From the NCBI GenBank assembly GCA_024102915.1, contig JAGFJG010000122.1:1-39108 (forward strand): DNA of 39,108 bases. Direction: 5' to 3'. A program made the translations under genes and the position numbers. The notes under the pieces are model-generated. The model was not told the DNA's origin, did not search any database, and saw nothing but the letters and a program-made list of their open reading frames with translations. Origin of the DNA: Caldilineales bacterium (GTDB taxonomy: Bacteria > Chloroflexota > Anaerolineae > J102). Shown piece after piece: positions 8,331 through 17,867 of this stretch (within the stretch, counting starts at the first letter, position 1; the number at the start of each line of letters is the position of its first letter).

Positions 8331-10946
8331 TCAGGCGTAGACTGGCGCGCTCGATTCTTCCGGCGCTCGTCGCAGCGTGATCTCGTCGCCCGACCGGTCC
8401 ACAAGCACCCGGTCGCCATCGCTGAAATCGCCGCTGAGAATCGCGACCGCCAATAGGTCCTGCACCTGGCGCTGTAACACGCGCTTGAGCGGGCGAGCGC
8501 CATAGGCCGGATCATAGCCTTCGGCGATCAACAGGTCCTTGGCCGCATCCGTCAGCGAGATGGAAATGCGGCGGTCGGCCAGCAGGCCGCGCAAACGACC
8601 AAGCTGGATGTCGATGATCTGGCGCAAATCCTCGCGGCTGAGCGCATGGAACAGCACGATCTCGTCCACCCGATTGAGGAACTCAGGCCGGAAGTGCGCC
8701 CGCATCGCCTCCATCACCCGCCTCTCCATCTCGTCCGGCCGTTCGGCCACATCGAGGATGTATTGCGAGCCGATATTGCTTGTCATAATGATGACGGTAT
8801 TGCGGAAATCGACCGTGCGGCCCTGGCCGTCGGTGAGGCGGCCATCGTCCAACACCTGCAAAAGCACATTGAATACTTCAGGATGCGCTTTCTCGATTTC
8901 GTCGAACAGCACCACGCTATACGGGCGACGGCGCACGGCCTCTGTCAATTGACCGCCTTCGTCGAAGCCGATGTAGCCGGGCGGGGCGCCAAGCAGCCGG
9001 GCGACGGTGTGCCGTTCCTGGTATTCGCTCATGTCGATGCGGACGAGATTGTGCTCGTCGTCGAACAGGAATTCGGCCAGGGCGCGAGCCAGCTCGGTCT
9101 TGCCCACGCCGGTGGGGCCGAGAAAGATGAACGAGCCGATGGGGCGGTTGGGGTCTTGCAGCCCGGCCCGTGAACGCCGCACCGCCGCCGAAACCACGGC
9201 CACTGCCGCCTCCTGGCCCACCACCCGCCGGTGCAGGCGATCCTCCATCTTCAACAGTTTCTCGACCTCGCCCTCCATCAATCTGCTGAGCGGGATGCCG
9301 GTCCACTTGCTGACCACGGTGGCGATTTCCTCGGAATCGACCTCTTCTTTCAGCAAGGAACCGCCGCTCTGCAACTCGCGCAAATGACCCTCAGCCTGAG
9401 CCAATTCGGCTTCAAGCTGGCGCAATTGCCCATATTTCAATTCAGCCGCCTTTTGCAAATCATAACGGCGTTCGGCTTCCTCGATCTGAATCCTGACCTG
9501 GTCGATCTGCTCCTTCACCTGGCGCACCTGGCGGATGGCATCTTGCTCGCCCTGCCAGCGCGTGGTCAACTCGGCGCTATCCTCGCGCAGATCGGCAAGT
9601 TCTTTCTCCAATACCTCCAGCCGTTCCTGGCTGGCTTTGTCCTTTTCTTTTTTCAGCGCCTCGCGCTCGATTTCCAGTTGCATGATCTGGCGGTCGATCA
9701 CGTCCAATTCTTGCGGCTTGCTGTCGATCTGCATGCGCAGGCGGCTGGCGGCCTCGTCGATCAGGTCGATGGCCTTGTCGGGTAGGAAGCGATCGGTGAT
9801 GTAGCGATGGCTGAGGGTGGCGGCGGCGATGGCGGCCCCGTCGGTGATGCGCACGCCGTGGTGCACTTCGTAGCGCTCTTTCAGCCCGCGCAAAATGCTG
9901 ATGGTGTCTTCGACGCTGGGTTCGTCCACGAACACCGGCTGGAAACGCCGTTCCAACGCCGCATCTTTCTCGATGTGCTTGCGATATTCGTCCAACGTGG
10001 TGGCGCCGATGGCGTGCAGTTCACCGCGCGCCAGCAAGGGTTTGAGCATGTTGCTGGCGTCCATCGCCCCCTCGGCTGCGCCCGCGCCGACCAGGGTGTG
10101 CATTTCGTCGATGAAGAGGATGACCTGTCCCTCGGCGGCGGTGATCTCCTTCAAGACGGCCTTCAACCGCTCCTCGAATTCGCCGCGATACTTGGCCCCG
10201 GCCACCATCGCCCCCAAATCCAGGGCGACGACCCGTTTCTCTTTGAGGCTGGCGGGCACATCGCCGTTGACGACGCGCTGCGCCAGGCCTTCGACGATGG
10301 CGGTCTTGCCCACGCCGGGGTCGCCGATCAACACGGGGTTGTTCTTCGTCCTCCGGCTCAGGATCTGGATCACGCGGCGGATTTCCTCGTCCCGGCCGAT
10401 CACCGGGTCGAGTTTGCCTTTGCGCGCTTCCTCGGTGAGGTCGCGCCCATATTTGCTCAGGGCTTCGTACTGGCCTTCGGGCGTGGGGGTGGTCACACGC
10501 TGACTGCCCCGGATGCCGGCCAGGGCCTGGACGATGGCGTTGTAATCGACGCCGAAGCGGGCCAGCAGGTCACGGACGGATTGCGGAGCCTTGGGCGCGG
10601 CCATGGCCATCAGGACGTGCTCGGTCGAAGTGTATTCATCGCGCATGTTTTCGGCGATGTTTTGCGCTTCGGTCAGCAGGTTTTCCGTGTCCCGACTCAT
10701 CCCCACCTGCCGCGTGGCCCCGGTGGCGCGGGGCTTGCGGCCCAATTGCTGGGCCAGGGCTTGCATCAGTTCGCCAGGGTTGGCGCCGATGCGGTTGAGC
10801 ACGGCGGGCACGACGCCGCCCTCCTGAACGGCGAGCGCTGCCAGCAGGTGTTCGGGGTCGACCGAAGGATGGTCGTATTCCTGGGCGAGGTTTTGAGCCT
10901 CGACAATGGCTTCCTGAGCTTTTTGGGTGAATTTATCGAATCGCAT
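8331..10946 (-). CDS. clpB: ATP-dependent protein disaggregase ClpB
   Basis: An 871-aa Hsp100 chaperone that, with DnaK, extracts polypeptides from aggregates. Domain order is typical: an N-terminal Clp_N repeat domain (1-145), and AAA+ domain 1 with Walker A GDPGVGKT (208-215) and Walker [10 protein letters not shown]. Next comes a long coiled-coil middle domain (about 400-525, rich in Glu/Lys/Gln), which separates ClpB from ClpC/ClpA. AAA+ domain 2 then carries Walker A GPTGVGKT (about 600) and [13 protein letters not shown]. The ribosome binding site is AGGAG, about 12 nt upstream. No CIRCE or HAIR heat-shock operator is visible in the 137-bp upstream gap. The length matches the family, and the gene appears intact. 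Confidence 0.97.
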   Translation of the reverse strand: MRFDKFTQKAQEAIVEAQNLAQEYDHPSVDPEHLLAALAVQEGGVVPAVLNRIGANPGELMQALAQQLGRKPRATGATRQVGMSRDTENLLTEAQNIAENMRDEYTSTEHVLMAMAAPKAPQSVRDLLARFGVDYNAIVQALAGIRGSQRVTTPTPEGQYEALSKYGRDLTEEARKGKLDPVIGRDEEIRRVIQILSRRTKNNPVLIGDPGVGKTAIVEGLAQRVVNGDVPASLKEKRVVALDLGAMVAGAKYRGEFEERLKAVLKEITAAEGQVILFIDEMHTLVGAGAAEGAMDASNMLKPLLARGELHAIGATTLDEYRKHIEKDAALERRFQPVFVDEPSVEDTISILRGLKERYEVHHGVRITDGAAIAAATLSHRYITDRFLPDKAIDLIDEAASRLRMQIDSKPQELDVIDRQIMQLEIEREALKKEKDKASQERLEVLEKELADLREDSAELTTRWQGEQDAIRQVRQVKEQIDQVRIQIEEAERRYDLQKAAELKYGQLRQLEAELAQAEGHLRELQSGGSLLKEEVDSEEIATVVSKWTGIPLSRLMEGEVEKLLKMEDRLHRRVVGQEAAVAVVSAAVRRSRAGLQDPNRPIGSFIFLGPTGVGKTELARALAEFLFDDEHNLVRIDMSEYQERHTVARLLGAPPGYIGFDEGGQLTEAVRRRPYSVVLFDEIEKAHPEVFNVLLQVLDDGRLTDGQGRTVDFRNTVIIMTSNIGSQYILDVAERPDEMERRVMEAMRAHFRPEFLNRVDEIVLFHALSREDLRQIIDIQLGRLRGLLADRRISISLTDAAKDLLIAEGYDPAYGARPLKRVLQRQVQDLLAVAILSGDFSDGDRVLVDRSGDEITLRRAPEESSAPVYA

Positions 10947-11083
10947 GGATGTGGCGTTCTCCTCGCGGGGTTTTCGTGAAATGTGACACGCGACAATTGA
11001 AACATGACACGTTTATCGCACTTTTCAGTTTACCCTGCCCACGTTAGCAGTCTGTTAGCCCGGCGTTTGCGATATGTTTGCGA

Positions 11084-12859
11084 CTATTGCGGAGGCGCAG
11101 ACGCCACCCGGAAACCGAGGTCGTCGTACCAGTAGCCCGGGCGTTGGCCGAAGTAGTCGCGTCGGGCGCAACGAGCATACGTATAGTCAAAAATCCAACT
11201 CCCGCCTCGCAGTACGCGCCCAACACCGCCCTGCCAATCGGGATCGCTCACCGTTTTCTTGTCCCGGCCCTGGTAAACGCTGATCGAATAGGTGTCGGTG
11301 CACCATTCCCACACATTGCCGGCCATGTCCGCCGCCCCATAAGGGCTGTCGCTCTGGGGCGAATACTTGCCGACCGGCGTCGTGCCCTTGTTCCCGTTTT
11401 CTTCGGTATTCGCTTTGGCGCCGTCGAACACATCGCCCCAGGGGAAAATGCGGCCATCTTCGCCCCGGGCCGCTTTTTCCCACTGCGCTTCCGTGGGCAG
11501 GGCGATGGCGTGGCCGCTGGCCTTGCTCAACCAGCGGCAGAAGGCGACGGCGTCATTCCAGGACACCCTGACGACGGGATGGTCGTCCTTGCCGCTTCCG
11601 GCCTCCCAACCGCCTTCACTCTTGTGGCCGCTGGCTCTTACAAAGGCGGCATACTGGCCCTGCGTGACCGGATACTTGCCGATGTAATACTCGGAGAGAT
11701 AGACGCGATGCTGGGGTTGTTCGCCGCTTCGGGCATCCTTATCCCGTTTTGGGTCGCTGCCCATCAAGAACTCGCCCGCAGGCACGCGCACCAGTTCCAT
11801 GCGGAATGGTTTGGTGATGACAAACGTATCAGGGGGGTTCTGGCTTTTGGTCTGGACCGAGCGGGTTTTTGGGGGCGGGCTAGCGGTCTCACGGGGTGGC
11901 GAAGGCGTTTCGTGCGGATTGAGCGCCTGCTCCGCCAGTTCCGACACCTGGCGGCTGTCGTCATTTTGCAGTTCCGCCAATGCCGCACGTGCCGCCGCGG
12001 CCAACACCGTGTCCTGATTGCCCAGCAGGCGAATCAACTCGTTGGCCGCGCCCAGGCGTCGATACGCTATATGGCTTTTTAAGTCCTCTTGCAGGTCCGC
12101 CGGCAACAATCCTTTGGGCGGGTTGGGGGTGCGGGCAATGACGATTTTGCCTTCGACTTTCTGCGCCCAGCGTTGCGGCGTCTGCCGGGAACCGGCGCTG
12201 AGCATCTGGTCATGCACGTAGTCGTAGAGTTCGTCGGGCGTGACCTCGCCGTCGCCATCCCGGTCGGCAGCCCCGCTTTGCAGTCCCTGCACCAGGTAAT
12301 GGGTGAACACCGACAGTTCGGCGTCCCCCACCAGTTTGTCTCCCTCCCAGGCGTATTCCAGGGAATTGCTGGCGGTCAGGATCACCCGGCCATAGCCGCC
12401 CAGCACATCCTGCGTGCCGGCGCTGTCGCCCAGGCTTTTGGCCCCTTCCCCAAACGCCCCGCTGTGGCAGCAATCCAGCAGCACTACCTTGCGTTGCGAA
12501 TTGCTGCGGTCAATCAGCCCCTTGATAAAGGTGGCATCCAGCCCCGTGGCCTCCACATCTTCCCGTTCGGTGTTTTTCACCGCCAGATACAACTCCCCAT
12601 AATCTGGCTTGATGCCGTGACCTGAATAATAGAGCAACAGCAGGTCGTCGCGACTCTTCTTTTTGTACAATTGCGAGACGGCTTTCCTCACATTCAGGAA
12701 GGATTCATTGAGGAGAAGCGAAACCTCGAAACCGCCGATTTTTGCATCGCTCAAAACTTTCGCCAGTTGTTCGGCATCGCGCGTGGGCGTGCGCAGTTGC
12801 GACAACTGGCTGTCATCGTATTCGCCGTTGGCGATGAGGAGGGCGATGCGGCGGGACAT
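11084..12859 (-). CDS. Caspase-like peptidase (C14) fused to an FGE-sulfatase-type domain
   Basis: A 591-aa fusion. The caspase/metacaspase-like domain (about 1-240) has the catalytic pair His81 (YYSGHG) and Cys131 (LLDCCHSG). Within it, residues 199-210 (DRDGDGEVTPDE) match an EF-hand calcium loop. A helical Ala/Leu-rich segment (about 250-312) and a Pro/Thr-rich linker (about 315-342) follow. The C-terminal domain (about 350-591) is a formylglycine-generating-enzyme-like fold (VPAGEFLMGSDP, MAGNVWEWC, RVLRGGSW). I chose the ATG at 12857-12859 because MSRRIALLIANGEYD is the usual start of the domain; an in-frame GTG at 12937 would add 26 atypical residues. In related proteins the FGE-like domain usually acts in binding rather than in sulfatase activation. 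The neighbouring EACC1-like gene suggests a conflict or programmed-death role. Substrate and trigger are unknown. Confidence 0.88.
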   Translation of the reverse strand: MSRRIALLIANGEYDDSQLSQLRTPTRDAEQLAKVLSDAKIGGFEVSLLLNESFLNVRKAVSQLYKKKSRDDLLLLYYSGHGIKPDYGELYLAVKNTEREDVEATGLDATFIKGLIDRSNSQRKVVLLDCCHSGAFGEGAKSLGDSAGTQDVLGGYGRVILTASNSLEYAWEGDKLVGDAELSVFTHYLVQGLQSGAADRDGDGEVTPDELYDYVHDQMLSAGSRQTPQRWAQKVEGKIVIARTPNPPKGLLPADLQEDLKSHIAYRRLGAANELIRLLGNQDTVLAAAARAALAELQNDDSRQVSELAEQALNPHETPSPPRETASPPPKTRSVQTKSQNPPDTFVITKPFRMELVRVPAGEFLMGSDPKRDKDARSGEQPQHRVYLSEYYIGKYPVTQGQYAAFVRASGHKSEGGWEAGSGKDDHPVVRVSWNDAVAFCRWLSKASGHAIALPTEAQWEKAARGEDGRIFPWGDVFDGAKANTEENGNKGTTPVGKYSPQSDSPYGAADMAGNVWEWCTDTYSISVYQGRDKKTVSDPDWQGGVGRVLRGGSWIFDYTYARCARRDYFGQRPGYWYDDLGFRVASAPPQ

Positions 12860-12926
12860 GGAATCGTCTTGTCGATTAAATGATTTGAGATTAGAAGCCG
12901 AAGAAAGCAGCGTCGAGGTATGTTCT

Positions 12927-12977
12927 GCGGGGGACACCCCCGCCCCCCCGTTTGGGGGACGTTACACTCCCCCAAAC
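12927..12977 (-). repeat. Tandem GC hairpins with G-runs upstream of the caspase gene
   Basis: Two adjacent inverted repeats lie in the 232-bp gap between the EACC1-like and caspase genes: a 7-bp stem (12927-12933 with 12937-12943) and a perfect 10-bp stem (12950-12959 with 12968-12977). On the minus (mRNA) strand the region carries four runs of five or more G. No T-tract follows, so it does not look like a standard terminator. Confidence 0.6.
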
Positions 12978-13091
12978 CCCCTCGAAAGGTCTGTGTGCAA
13001 ACCACAACGTTGCGTCATCTATCGATCTCTTTCGGGGAGATTCAGGGGGAGTTCCTAGAGAATGCAGCATTGAAGGGATAGTGTCGCTGAC

Positions 13092-13478
13092 TTAGCCTTC
13101 GGTTTTGGTCAATTCTTTGGCGAGGGCGATCACTTCCGCCTGGGTGAGGCGGTTTGCCGGTGTGAATTCGATTTCCAACCCATCCGGCGTCTTGATGCGA
13201 ATCTTGCGTTGTTCCGCGCGCAAAACCCAGGCCTGCAAGAATTCGAGGACTTTGGGCAGGATTACCGGGGCGACTACCAGCGCCAGCGCGCCCAGCGTGA
13301 ACGGGTCGCCTTTAGCCCTGGCCGGAACTGAATCCCCGCCCTGTGCTCGTTCCACCGCATCGACTCCGAGTTCGCGCAGGTCGCGCTGCAAATACGAAGT
13401 CATTTCGTCCAACTGTTGGGCATCCAGATCGCTTGCCACAATCGAGACTTGCAGGTCGATTTCGTTGGGTGTTGCCAT
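13092..13478 (-). CDS. EACC1-like small membrane protein (effector-associated constant component)
   Basis: A 128-aa protein. The N-terminal half (about 5-50) looks like a small alpha/beta domain with a DLDAQQLDEMTSYLQRDLRE helix. A hydrophobic segment (about 60-85, LGALALVVAPVILPKVLEFL) is a probable membrane helix. A charged beta-rich tail (about 90-115) includes IRIKTPDGLEIEFTP. This layout (small domain, single hydrophobic helix, RxxIRIxTPDGxxIE-type tail) is what I recognise from the EACC1 family, described as a partner of caspase, trypsin and FGE effectors in predicted conflict systems. AAAGGA precedes the ATG. It sits immediately upstream of the caspase-FGE gene on the same strand. The family call rests on pattern memory and context. 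Confidence 0.6.
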   Translation of the reverse strand: MATPNEIDLQVSIVASDLDAQQLDEMTSYLQRDLRELGVDAVERAQGGDSVPARAKGDPFTLGALALVVAPVILPKVLEFLQAWVLRAEQRKIRIKTPDGLEIEFTPANRLTQAEVIALAKELTKTEG

Positions 13479-13623
13479 GGCGATTCAATCCTTTAGGCGA
13501 TGGGGCGGATAGGCATCGGGTCAAGTATAACCGAAACACGAAATGGATTTGAAATTGGCTGCGTATGGAATTCGACTTACCAAATAAACGTCCGGGGTAT
13601 CGCCCCCGCCAACGATTTCTCTC

Positions 13624-14385
13624 CTATGTCACTTCACCGCCATTCACCGCAATCGTCTGGCCGGTGATGTACGCCGCCGCGGGCGAGGCCAGCCACAGAA
13701 TCGCCCCGGCGATATCTTCCGGCGTGCCCCAGCGTTGCATCGGAACCTGTTGGCGGATGCGTTCGTAGCGCTCCCGGCTCACCTCCTCGCCCCAGGCGGT
13801 TTCGATCCACCCCGGCGCCACGCAATTCGCCCGCACATTGGGGGCCATCGCTTTAGCCAGGGAGCGAGTGTAGGCCATGATCCCGCCCTTAACCAGGCTG
13901 AACATCTGCCCCGACTCCGACCTCACCCCGCCGTGCTCGGCTTGATCCCAACCGATGTTGATGATCTGGCCGAAACCCTGCGCCTGCATGCGTGCCCCCG
14001 CCAATCGGCTGCACCGCACCGTGCCCCACAAATCCACCTCGATCAGCCGCGCCAGCTTTTCCTCGGCGTCCAAGCGGAAACGCCCTTCGCTGAGGATGTC
14101 GGCCCCGGCGTTGTTTACCCACAAATCCACCCGGCCCTGCCAATCCCAGGCTTCCCGCACCAGCCGTGCGGCGCCCTCCGCATCCGCCACATCGGCGGCG
14201 ATGAAATGCGCCTGCACGCCCAGCGCTTCCACGGCGGCGACGGCGATCTGCGAGCGCGTGCTGGCGCTGCGACCGTTGATGATCACGTCGCTGCCGGCTG
14301 CGGCCAGCGTTTGGGCGATGGCGCGGCCAATGCCGGTGGTGCTGCCTGTGATCACAGAGATGAAAGGTCGGGGTAGGGTAAACAT
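13624..14385 (-). CDS. SDR-family oxidoreductase with altered catalytic residues
   Basis: A 253-aa short-chain dehydrogenase/reductase fold. The cofactor motif TGSTTGIG (about 13-20), the NNAG motif and the C-terminal GQTIAVNGGE are intact. The active site is unusual. The Ser normally following the INI strand is Gly (INIGWDQ), and the YxxxK Tyr is Phe (MFSLVKGG), although the Lys is kept. Classical hydride transfer chemistry may therefore be lost or changed. The gene is divergent from the DUF2252 gene, with a 146-bp shared upstream region, and its nearest downstream neighbour is the EACC1-like gene. Substrate unknown. Confidence 0.85.
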   Translation of the reverse strand: MFTLPRPFISVITGSTTGIGRAIAQTLAAAGSDVIINGRSASTRSQIAVAAVEALGVQAHFIAADVADAEGAARLVREAWDWQGRVDLWVNNAGADILSEGRFRLDAEEKLARLIEVDLWGTVRCSRLAGARMQAQGFGQIINIGWDQAEHGGVRSESGQMFSLVKGGIMAYTRSLAKAMAPNVRANCVAPGWIETAWGEEVSRERYERIRQQVPMQRWGTPEDIAGAILWLASPAAAYITGQTIAVNGGEVT

Positions 14386-14403
14386 TGGATTGACCAGTGA
14401 CTA

Positions 14404-14434
14404 TTGCAGGTTAGAGATTGACCATTGGTATAAT
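14404..14434 (+). promoter_or_regulatory. Possible promoter for the DUF2252 gene
   Basis: A perfect TATAAT (14429-14434) lies about 98 bp before the DUF2252 start, with a TTGCAG 19 bp upstream of it. The spacer is longer than ideal, so this is tentative. Confidence 0.35.
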
Positions 14435-14531
14435 ACAGGCACACGCTGGTGCAGGCGAAACATCGGTGCAAGCACAACCAGATGTGGCATTTCCAACGAC
14501 AAAGCTTGTCAGGAGTTGAACATACAAACAA

Positions 14532-15944
14532 ATGAATGATTCGACAGCTCACAGTGGCGCACCAAAGGTCAGGGCGCCCGAACAAACGCACCTGAAATCG
14601 CCCAGCGAAAGGCTCGCCATAGGCAAGGCGTTGCGCGAACAGGCATCACGCAAAGCGCAGGGCGAGTTTCGTCCATCCGAACACAGGGCGGACCCGATCG
14701 AACTTCTGATCGAGAATAGCAAAGGCCGGGTCGAGGAACTCGTGCCCATTCGCTATGGCCGTATGATGGTGAACCCCTTCGCCTTTTATCGGGGGGCGGC
14801 GGCCATCATGGCCTATGATCTCTCGACCACGCCCAAGACCGGCGTCAACGTCATGGCCTGCGGCGATGCACACCTGGTCAATTTCGGCGGGTTCGCCACG
14901 ACAGAACGCAGGCTGATTTTCGACATCAATGATTTCGACGAAACTTCGATTGCACCCTGGGAGTGGGATGTCAAACGCCTGGTCGCCAGTTTTGTTGTCG
15001 CCGGTCAATCGAATGGGTTCAATGCTGTGGATTGCCGTGAAGCGGCCTGGCTGGCCGCGCAAAGCTATCGTCAGGCGATGGCGAGTTATGCTGAAACCTC
15101 TGTCCTGGATGCCTGGTACGATGCCATGGATCTGGGCGTGATCATCAACAGCATGCCGGATAAAGAGATGAAGCGCTTCTACACCAAAAAGTTGGCATCG
15201 GCAGAAGCGCAGAGCGCCCACGAAAAGGAATTCGCCCGGCTGGCTCATACCGGAGGCTATCCCGCCCGTATCATCGACCAACCGCCTCTGATCTATCACT
15301 TTGGCGATCTGCGGGATGAGGAATTCACTCAGCGCATCCATCAGGCGCTCAAGAGCTATTTCAAGTCTTTGCCGCTAGAACGACAACTGCTGGTTCGGCG
15401 ATACAATGTAGTCGATGTCGCCATGAAGGTCGTGGGTGTGGGTAGTGTGGGCACGAGATGCGGGATTGCCCTGATGATGTCTGGCAGCGGCGAACCGCTG
15501 TTCCTGCAATTCAAAGAGGCGCGGCAATCGGTGTTGGAACCCTACGCGGGAAAGGGTTTGTTCGATCATCATGGGCAGCGGGTGGTGATCGGCCAAAGGC
15601 TCATGCAGGCCGCCAGCGATATGTTCCTGGGCTGGGGCGAAGGCGCGGGTGGCGGGCATTTTTACATGCGCCAATTGCGTGACGCCAAAATCAAGCCTGT
15701 GATCGAGATCATGAAGCCGTTCAACCTCAAGGGCTATGCCGGACTCTGCGGACGAGCGTTGGCGCGGGCGCATACTCGTTCCGGCGATGCCGTCGTCCTC
15801 AGCGGTTATATGGGCAAGAGCACGGCCTTTGAAGATGCTCTGGCCAATTTCGCCGTCGCTTACGCCGCCCAAAATGAAGAGGATCATGCCGCCCTGGTGG
15901 ATGCGGTGCGGGCGGGACGAATCACGGCGCAAATGGTAGAATAG
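14532..15944 (+). CDS. DUF2252 protein (kinase-like fold suspected)
   Basis: A 470-aa protein of the DUF2252 family, recognised from GRMMVNPFAFYRGAA, CGDAHLVNFGGF and LIFDINDFDE. The GDAHLVNFGG (111-120) and FDINDFDE (130-137) pair resembles the GDxHxxN...D(F/I)xD catalytic pattern of aminoglycoside-phosphotransferase-like kinases, so a small-molecule kinase is a reasonable guess. The function of this family is not established to my knowledge. AGGAG lies about 18 nt before the ATG, which is far, but no better start is visible. A hairpin follows the stop, so the gene is probably monocistronic. Confidence 0.85.
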   Translation: MNDSTAHSGAPKVRAPEQTHLKSPSERLAIGKALREQASRKAQGEFRPSEHRADPIELLIENSKGRVEELVPIRYGRMMVNPFAFYRGAAAIMAYDLSTTPKTGVNVMACGDAHLVNFGGFATTERRLIFDINDFDETSIAPWEWDVKRLVASFVVAGQSNGFNAVDCREAAWLAAQSYRQAMASYAETSVLDAWYDAMDLGVIINSMPDKEMKRFYTKKLASAEAQSAHEKEFARLAHTGGYPARIIDQPPLIYHFGDLRDEEFTQRIHQALKSYFKSLPLERQLLVRRYNVVDVAMKVVGVGSVGTRCGIALMMSGSGEPLFLQFKEARQSVLEPYAGKGLFDHHGQRVVIGQRLMQAASDMFLGWGEGAGGGHFYMRQLRDAKIKPVIEIMKPFNLKGYAGLCGRALARAHTRSGDAVVLSGYMGKSTAFEDALANFAVAYAAQNEEDHAALVDAVRAGRITAQMVE

Positions 15945-15975
15945 GCCGGACTGCATCCGCAATTAAAGAAGGCGT

Positions 15976-16006
15976 ATCTGGCAGTCCACAAACTTGGCTG
16001 CCAGAT
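15976..16006 (+). terminator. Hairpin after the DUF2252 gene
   Basis: A perfect 9-bp stem (15976-15984 with 15998-16006) with a 13-nt loop lies 31 bp after the DUF2252 stop. No T-tract follows, so termination strength is doubtful. Confidence 0.45.
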
Positions 16007-16104
16007 CCCATGTGCGATGCGGTTGATCACCATCGTTGTCCCCTGGTTAAAATTGCAAAGTCAGCGCCAATGAAGCTATCGGATCCGTGAGAAGGAACGC
16101 TAAC

Positions 16105-17817
16105 ATGAATCCACAACCAACACCACGTTATCAAAATACGCTTGTCCTCATTGCTGCCGTCATCGCGGCGATCTGGTTTGTCGGTTCCGCAATTGGGAAT
16201 GGCATCCGACTCCAGGCGCAGGATGGCGGCCCCATTCCCACCTCGACGCCTGCTGTCGCCACACCACTGCCCGGCGTTCCGGTCGAAGTAGGGGGGAAGG
16301 TGATCTTTTATGTGCGAGCACGGCTTGGCTCACTCACGCCGGTTGAACGGGCGCAGTTGATCCAGGAGCGCATCAGCCACCTGGCGAACGATCCCTTTGG
16401 CACGCCTGTAGACCTGCGCACAGTCGAATCGCCCGATGGCATCGACATCATGAACGGGGACGATGTCATCCTGACAGTGACTGAGCGTGATGTGGCGGCT
16501 GCGAATTTCAATGAAGACATCCGTGTGGTGACCGACAAAGTCAGACAGGTTATTCAGGAAGAGGTGATGCGGACACGGGCGCAGAACACGCCACGCGCTC
16601 GACTAACGCGCCTGGGCGAATCGCTGGCCTTTCTCATAGTCCTGATCATCGTCTTCTATTTCATCAACAGGCTGTACCACTCTCTAATCAGACGCATCGA
16701 TGCCGTATCAACAGAAACGGCCGGAGAACGTGTCTGGGAATCATCCAGATTTTATCGTTCGGGCGCCTGGAAGCGAATCGTCAAATTAGGTCTCAATCTG
16801 ATTCGGATTATCCTATTCTTGCTGCTTCTGTTCTTCATCGTGCCGTTGGCTTTGCGTCTGTTCCCGTCCACTGCAAAACTGGCGAATAAACTATTCGAGT
16901 TATTCCTCACCCCCATCACGGCTTTATGGGATTGGTTTAATGCGTATCAGAGTAATCTGATCACGATTGGCGTCATCATCCTTATCATTTACCTCATGAT
17001 TCGGACGGTCAGGTGGTTTTTTACCGAGATTGCAGAGGGGAATATCCGGATTTCGGGCTTCGACCCGGATTGGGCGTCGTTTACGGGCAAGATGATCTCG
17101 TTCTTGTTGATCGTGGCAGGCGTGGTGATCGCATTCCCCTATCTGCCCGGCTCTGATTCGGAAGCTTTTCGCGGCGTTTCCGTGTTTTTAGGATTGCTTT
17201 TCACCCTCTCATCGACGGCGGCAGTCACGAACATCGTGGCAGGCATTATCCAGACCTATACCGGCGCATTTCGCGTCGGCGATGTGGTGAAGATCGGAGA
17301 TACCTCCGGCATCGTAACTGAAAAACGGTTGTTGACGACTCGCGTCCGCACCTTCAAGAATGAAGAGGTATCGATCCCCAATGGCTCGGTTCTCAATACC
17401 AACGTCACTAACTACACCACCCTGGCGGCGGAAGGTCGCCTGATTCTCTACACAACGATAACCATCGGCTATGATGCGCCCTGGAAGGATGTGCAGGCTG
17501 CCCTCATCCGGGCGGCGGAGCGAGTCCCGGACGTTCTGCCTGAGCCCGCCCCTTTTGTGCTTCAGACCAGCCTGAATGATTTTCACATTTCGTATCAACT
17601 GAATTGTTATACCGCCAGCGCTGAAAGAATGATGAGAGTTTATTCCGCGTTGCATCAGAATATCCAGGACACTTTCAATGAGGCGGGCATTGAGATTCTC
17701 TCGCCCGGATTCACGGCCCTGCGCGACGGCAACACGGTGACGATACCCGAATCCTACCGACCGGACGATTACGCAGCGCCAGCGTTTCGGGTGACGCAGA
17801 TTACTGGTCGAGAATGA
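16105..17817 (+). CDS. Mechanosensitive ion channel, MscS family, with extra N-terminal region
   Basis: A 570-aa membrane protein. After an N-terminal hydrophobic anchor (about 12-35) comes a soluble, presumably extracytoplasmic domain (about 55-165). Several transmembrane helices follow (about 175-195, 230-260, 285-310, 335-360). The pore helix and beta domain of MscS are recognisable: LSSTAAVTNIVAGIIQTYTGAFRVGD, here split as LSSTAAVTNIVAG and FRVGDVVKIGD. The upper cytoplasmic domain (RTFKNEEVSIPN) follows. It probably releases solutes on hypo-osmotic shock. The ATG at 16105 has AAGGA 8 nt upstream and is preferred over a GTG at 16087. The soluble N-terminal extension is larger than in E. 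coli MscS (286 aa). Confidence 0.92.
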   Translation: MNPQPTPRYQNTLVLIAAVIAAIWFVGSAIGNGIRLQAQDGGPIPTSTPAVATPLPGVPVEVGGKVIFYVRARLGSLTPVERAQLIQERISHLANDPFGTPVDLRTVESPDGIDIMNGDDVILTVTERDVAAANFNEDIRVVTDKVRQVIQEEVMRTRAQNTPRARLTRLGESLAFLIVLIIVFYFINRLYHSLIRRIDAVSTETAGERVWESSRFYRSGAWKRIVKLGLNLIRIILFLLLLFFIVPLALRLFPSTAKLANKLFELFLTPITALWDWFNAYQSNLITIGVIILIIYLMIRTVRWFFTEIAEGNIRISGFDPDWASFTGKMISFLLIVAGVVIAFPYLPGSDSEAFRGVSVFLGLLFTLSSTAAVTNIVAGIIQTYTGAFRVGDVVKIGDTSGIVTEKRLLTTRVRTFKNEEVSIPNGSVLNTNVTNYTTLAAEGRLILYTTITIGYDAPWKDVQAALIRAAERVPDVLPEPAPFVLQTSLNDFHISYQLNCYTASAERMMRVYSALHQNIQDTFNEAGIEILSPGFTALRDGNTVTIPESYRPDDYAAPAFRVTQITGRE

Positions 17818-17867
17818 GTTAAGTACTCTGGCAAACCAATATAGACGATTAGAGTGAGGCTCGATCA

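Noticed and set aside
9807..10979. 390-codon plus-strand frame opposite clpB
   Set aside because: Antisense shadow of a well-conserved ClpB; no domain or ribosome binding site.
10947..11083. CIRCE or HspR operator for clpB
   Set aside because: No TTAGCACTC/GAGTGCTAA or CTTGAGT/ACTCAAG pair is present; the short word repeat there is a different spacer element.
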